Origin: Isoetes taiwanensis
Lineage: Eukaryota > Streptophyta > Lycopodiopsida > Isoetales > Isoetaceae
Length of the DNA stretch: 64,000 nucleotides
Assembly (NCBI GenBank): GCA_021234155.1
Contig: JAJEKV010000049.1
Span: 4,959,001 to 5,023,000, forward strand
Direction of reading: 5' to 3'
Under the pieces are notes generated by a model that made no database searches, was not told the origin of the DNA, and saw only the letters and a list, made by a program, of their open reading frames with translations. Below are positions 60,202-64,000 of this stretch, piece by piece. The first letter of the stretch is position 1, and each line of letters starts with the position of its first letter. The position numbers and the translations under genes are program-made.

Positions 60202-61042
60202 TCATGAGTCATTGAAGTTTTCAGAGTGATGCTCGTCGCCAGGAAGGGTGCCCAGCAACTGCCTTTGTACTTCTACTGGAGCATTGAGGATATAGTAGGC
60301 CGAGACAAGATAACAGTAATCCAGCACTGCAACTGTCTCCTCTTCCAACCATGCATCAGTGATGTCTATTTGTGAGATTGTTTCCTGTACTGTATGAGAA
60401 GACAAGTAATCCAATGCTGGACACACCCTGGTCTGCAAAAATTTGTCCTCTTCTTGCCCCTTGAAAGGCATAACAGGAACGGTTGTGTATGCAGGGTTTA
60501 GAAACCCTTTGTGTAGGCTGTCATCTACCAAGAAAATCATACCATGATATTCAGGAAAATCCTCAAGTACAACCTTCAACTCCTTGAAAAAAAGTTGCAT
60601 CCACCATATCCCTTGTATTCAATGCATCCACCATATCCCTTGTATTCCGAAGTAGAGAAGCACTCCAGATCACAATATCAAACCTCTGCAGTGCCCACTC
60701 CACAAACTCATGATACCCTGGTCTGCAAATGAGGTACTTACTTGCAGTTTCTTTTACAACATGGTTCGTTTGTGGTGGAGGCAAGAATTTATGGTTCATT
60801 CTCCTCTGTTGTGTCTGTGCCAGTACGCCATTTATGTCAAGCAACATCAACTTCCGTCTGGGTGTCCATCCCTCGACGTTTGCAACCACTGTCAATGTGT
60901 GCTGCATCGTGCTTGTCTGTGTTGCGATGTGTGCTGGACTCTGCTGGGAAGTGCTATCGAGAGGTGCTGTGTGACGTCCCCTACTCATATACGGTGCACC
61001 CACTGTATACAAACAGGAGTTCATCCCCCATACCAGCTCCAC
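60202..61042 (-). pseudogene. FCP1/SCP-like phosphatase (HAD family), deleted and frameshifted
   Basis: Plant FCP1-like phosphatases dephosphorylate Ser/Thr residues using a DxDx(T/V) motif. On the minus strand, residues from 61042 give a Ser/Thr-rich lead, then RRKLMLLDINGVLAQT, where the motif reads DING, so the second Asp is Asn. CRPGYHEFVEWALQRFDIVI and WSASLLRNTRDMVDAL follow. A 24-27 bp tandem duplication repeats NTRDMVDA. The expected central part of the domain is missing, and the sequence passes in another frame to LFFKELKVVLEDF, LVDDSLHKGFLNPAYTTVPV and a C-terminal acidic tail (stop at 60202). Deletion, frame change and loss of the catalytic Asp make it a pseudogene. No intron is seen, which could mean a retrocopy. 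Confidence 0.8.
60605..60655. repeat. Tandem duplication within the FCP1-like pseudogene
   Basis: GCATCCACCATATCCCTTGT occurs twice directly adjacent (about 60597 and 60624). It duplicates eight or nine codons. Confidence 0.85.
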
Positions 61043-61044
61043 AC

Positions 61045-62330
61045 TGATACAGGGCCCTCCACAATCACTGCACCCGTAACGAGTCCCAGTGGGAAGAGTG
61101 AAGGGGTCATTTTACCCCGTCTCCCTCAGGGCCTACCTAGCTGCGGAAGCGTAAACATACATGTCAGTATCCAACATAAACACATATCCACCTCGAAGGG
61201 TGGGGCATCAACATCTGCATAGACAACGATCAGCATCATACCTAGGGGTCCTACCCAAGGCTCAGACTCGAAGGGATGACCGACACTTGGATCTCCGTGA
61301 GTTCATTGCGCATGTAATTCATGGCAATGGATTTGGCTGGCATAAGAACATGGCATTGGGTTGTCCACTCCATCCGCCCCTCCTGTGCACACTTTGCAGA
61401 GTAGGTTGAAAAGTGTTGGGACCTGATCAGAGCTCACGGATCGTAGCCAAAGGGGCTACATCCTGGGTTGCATCTCCCCAGTTCCGATGGGGCAGGCAGG
61501 GATCTCTCCCTCCAGAGATCTACATGCTGACTCAAGGAGACTAGAGGGCCACTGCCCTTACTCGACTTGAACCCACTGGAGAGTGACGCATCACTCCACG
61601 GGTGTCGAGCCTATGCCTTGCCCACACTCAGTGGCAAGCCATTAGGCCTAGTTATGATCCCCGGTAGACATTACACGCCAGAGGGATCGTTCAAGAGTCA
61701 GAACACGAACCTCTTTATAAGCCAGTCTGGCCCCTTCACCCACAACCAGGTGTGGCTCTTGTACACATGCCGAATCTATAGTGTGCTAGAGAGGCTAATC
61801 TAGGAGCATCTACTACCAAGCTTTAGGTCTCTACCCCCCTTCCCAATACAAGGAGTTCATAGAGATACATCATCCATATACATCATAGAAGAACTAAAGA
61901 ACTAGATCTAATCTACATCATAGAGTTAGGTTCTTTAGTTAGAGTCTGGTATCTGGAGCTCTAGAGGGCTGCTATGGGCAATTTAATAGGCTAAACCTAC
62001 TGATTTAATGACTAGAAGATGGTTTAGGCTATTAAATTAACGAAATACCTGATCCTTGAGTTCCTCCTCCTGACCTTGAGCTCAACCATCCTGCTAAACT
62101 GCTCGAATCAAGGGAAACTAATGGGGCACCCGCCGACAGTTCGGGAGGCGCTTTGACCCCTCGGGTAGCCAAAACAGCTCTAAAACCCTAGAAACGAAAA
62201 AATGGGCAAGTTAGGGGTTTCTCCTTAAATAGACAAGGGGGTTGGCTAGGGTATCCAATTATCCCCTTTTGGCATGTGGGATAATTGGGAATGGGCCCAC
62301 TTGCCTTTAATGGCTAGGTGGCAAAATGTG
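61045..62330. other. Unassigned, moderately GC-rich region
   Basis: No recognised gene. Frames on the plus strand (61161-61409, 61567-61803) lack motifs. The stretch 62190-62240 has a TTAAATAG box in a T/C-rich context and may be an old LTR. Confidence 0.3.
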
Positions 62331-62505
62331 CCCACATGGAAAGGTGTGCACATTAATGAATGTGCACATTGGTAAATGTGCACATTAATTGCACACTTGG
62401 GTATGGCCCACTTGGCATAAAGTGTCCACATGGGAAAATGCGCACCTAGATAAATGTGCACATGGTTAAATGTGCACATTAATAAATGCACATTCCTTGC
62501 AAGTT
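62330..62505. repeat. Degenerate repeat of TAAATGTGCACAT
   Basis: (A/G)AATGTGCACAT(T/G) and variants recur about eight times, each holding the palindrome GTGCAC or a relative (GCGCAC, GTCCAC). Confidence 0.8.
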
Positions 62506-62510
62506 GCCCC

Positions 62511-62861
62511 CTAGGGGCTACCCGCCCAAGTTATTAACGCTACGCACACGCCGGGCGGGGGCGGGTAATACGCTTTGGCAAAGCATAAAGATACGCCCCG
62601 GGACCGATAATCGGGCCGGAACGCCAAATGCCGGACGCTGTCTTTGCGACTACCGGACTCGCTTTTATCTTTGCTACCAGATGATGGAGAGTGCTGATAG
62701 CCATAGTTAGATACATCTGCAGTAGTATCTCCCTGCCCCCAATGTATGGGTGTTTCCTGGCTATCAGTAACCCTTGCATTGCCTTTGTCCTCGGTTTCTT
62801 CATCCACGACCTGTCTTGTTCTCATGCATGCAAGGATGAGCTCCAATTACCAACTGAAATT
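62511..62861 (-). other. Exon-like ORF, unassigned
   Basis: The minus strand has an AG-preceded block (ACATTTCAG near 62881) and an ORF of about 111 codons: MRTRQVVDEETEDKGNARVT, then DSQETPIHWGQGDTTADVSN and YGYQHSPSSGSKDKSES, ending Pro-rich. Low-complexity and charged, it looks like a disordered exon. No family recognised. Confidence 0.3.
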
Positions 62862-62889
62862 TGTAGAGAATACACATTCTGAAATGTAA

Positions 62890-63820
62890 CAGGATAACAG
62901 GCACCTTTTGTATGTTAGAGTTTGTGCTGGCACTTCTTTATCTCGTATTGTCTTCTTCATCGATTCACTAAGTATAACCATTGGTTTTTCCTTCTTTTTC
63001 TCGCAGACAAGTTTTTACGTATTTCCAGTTGAATGAATAATCCAAACCAAAATTTGCACATTAAAGGTGGAATAAAACAGAGATCAAATATATTAATTGT
63101 TTGAACAAAAACCTTTTGGCTGATGGTTTAGGGTTGTCTTGCAAAATCAAGGTTTGCCTGCCTGAAATACATATGGCAAAATTACATTAGCCTTGTTTTT
63201 TTTCCAAATGCTACTTCTATAGGGGACGCCCTCATCAAGATCATTTTCTCGACTCACCCTCACTTTCTTCTTCCACAACCTTCCTCGCCCTTGACCGTGT
63301 CAATATGTCGACCGCTTAGCGATCAGATGAACCTCGCTTGTCGACATCTTCGCCATCGCTTTTCCTTCCCTACAAATAGTGTTAGAGGAGGCCTTTGTAG
63401 AGGCAAATGCGAATTTGGAACTATAATATAATTGTTGGCACCATCGTTATTATGAATCTCCCTTGATTCTCAGATGCTTTGGTGTCTCCAAAGATCTTTA
63501 CGCTGTGTTTGCGCAGTGTGTTGAAGATCATTGGTAGTTTGCTATCCAATGTCTACAACATCTTCTAATGCCGCCAATTCAAATTGAGAGCCCGAAAAAT
63601 AGGCATGTACCTTTTTCCCATGTCTTGGTCAGTGGAGTTTGAACCCTTGTGGACTTGTGCTTGGTCGATCCCCGGGTCCTTTTACTTCTTGGTGTGTTGA
63701 CATGTTTTCCTTTCGCCGCTATCGAGAGTTGTGGTTACATGCTCATCAACATCAATTATCTTGTTCTCGGTTTTGTGAGATGCTCCAAAGATATAACACT
63801 TCCCTCGCATCAGTATTAAG
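62890..63820. other. Intergenic or intronic, no gene seen
   Basis: AT-rich then T/C-rich sequence without a supported coding frame. It may include an intron of the gene whose exon enters the window at its right edge. Confidence 0.25.
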
Positions 63821-63825
63821 CTTAT

Positions 63826-63999
63826 CTATTTCCCCGCACTAACCCCAGAGGGAATGGTCTCTGTGGCACCGGTGACAAAGATCCTTTTTCCATGAGCAAA
63901 CCGAGGCAGCTTAACGTGATAATGATGTCCACATTTCATCCGGCAGTCGAGGGTGTAATCATCCGAATGCAAGACCACGGTGGAGCATCTCTCCTCATC
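63826..63999 (-). CDS. Partial ORF at the window edge, unassigned
   Basis: The minus-strand frame is open from the window end to a TAG at 63826-63828. It reads CSTVVLHSDDYTLDCRMKCG, then HHYHVKLPRFAHGKRIFVTG, then ATETIPSGVSAGK. Composition is protein-like, with a Cys/His-containing segment. It continues beyond the window, so its length and start are unknown. No family recognised. Confidence 0.35.
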   Translation of the reverse strand, partial: DEERCSTVVLHSDDYTLDCRMKCGHHYHVKLPRFAHGKRIFVTGATETIPSGVSAGK

Positions 64000-64000
64000 T

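Noticed and set aside
60710-61222. Plus-strand 170-codon frame
   Set aside because: Antisense to the FCP1-like pseudogene over most of its length, with no motif of its own.

Overview
The window is nuclear DNA of a land plant, most likely a seed-free one such as a fern. The grounds are a spliced ESCRT-III gene with GT-AG introns, a PPR pseudogene whose wording ('DMYAKCGSLSEA', 'WNAMI') is of the PLS type abundant in ferns and lycophytes, plant-type Helitron, LINE, SINE and Ty1/copia remains, AT-rich intergenic DNA, and no bacterial operon structure. The lineage call is inference, not a database result. No rRNA gene, intact tRNA gene or CRISPR array was seen.

Region 1 (1246-28336) is a head-to-tail array of a ~3.16 kb unit: six full copies and a half copy. 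At least five foreign insertions each occupy one copy only, so they post-date amplification: a ~1.05 kb composite element (unit 3), a 935 bp LINE-derived piece (unit 4), a 111 bp insert (unit 4), a 322 bp MITE with 22 bp terminal inverted repeats (unit 5), and a complete 4120 bp Helitron carrying purple acid phosphatase exon fragments (unit 5). Each full unit has a ~90 bp imperfect inverted repeat, a two-fold ~280 bp sub-repeat, and two exon-like blocks on the minus strand. Differences between units concentrate at CAG, CTG and CCG trinucleotides, which looks like an artefact tied to CHG methylation rather than ordinary mutation.

Region 2 (28.3-38.2 kb) is gene-poor and repeat-derived: a TATA-containing stretch, a tRNA-derived SINE-like segment, Ty1/copia gag and integrase scraps, and two copies of an unassigned coding repeat.

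Region 3 (38.2-46.3 kb) holds the one clearly intact gene, VPS20/CHMP6 on the minus strand (six exons, 230 codons plus stop). A decayed PPR gene and a frameshifted multi-spanning membrane-protein gene follow, both on the minus strand.

Region 4 (46.3-64 kb) is a transposon graveyard with gene relics: a LINE with reverse transcriptase on the plus strand, an ~860 bp tandem duplication carrying a SINE in each copy, a second LINE on the minus strand that split a zinc-knuckle ORF with a 6 bp target duplication, an acidic degenerate ORF, a coiled-coil ORF broken by one TAG, a transposase-like relic (DGCSSQFK ... HGKGEHDG), and an FCP1-like phosphatase pseudogene. The genes do not form a pathway. The coherent story is a silenced tandem array acting as a landing pad for mobile DNA beside one housekeeping endosomal-sorting gene.
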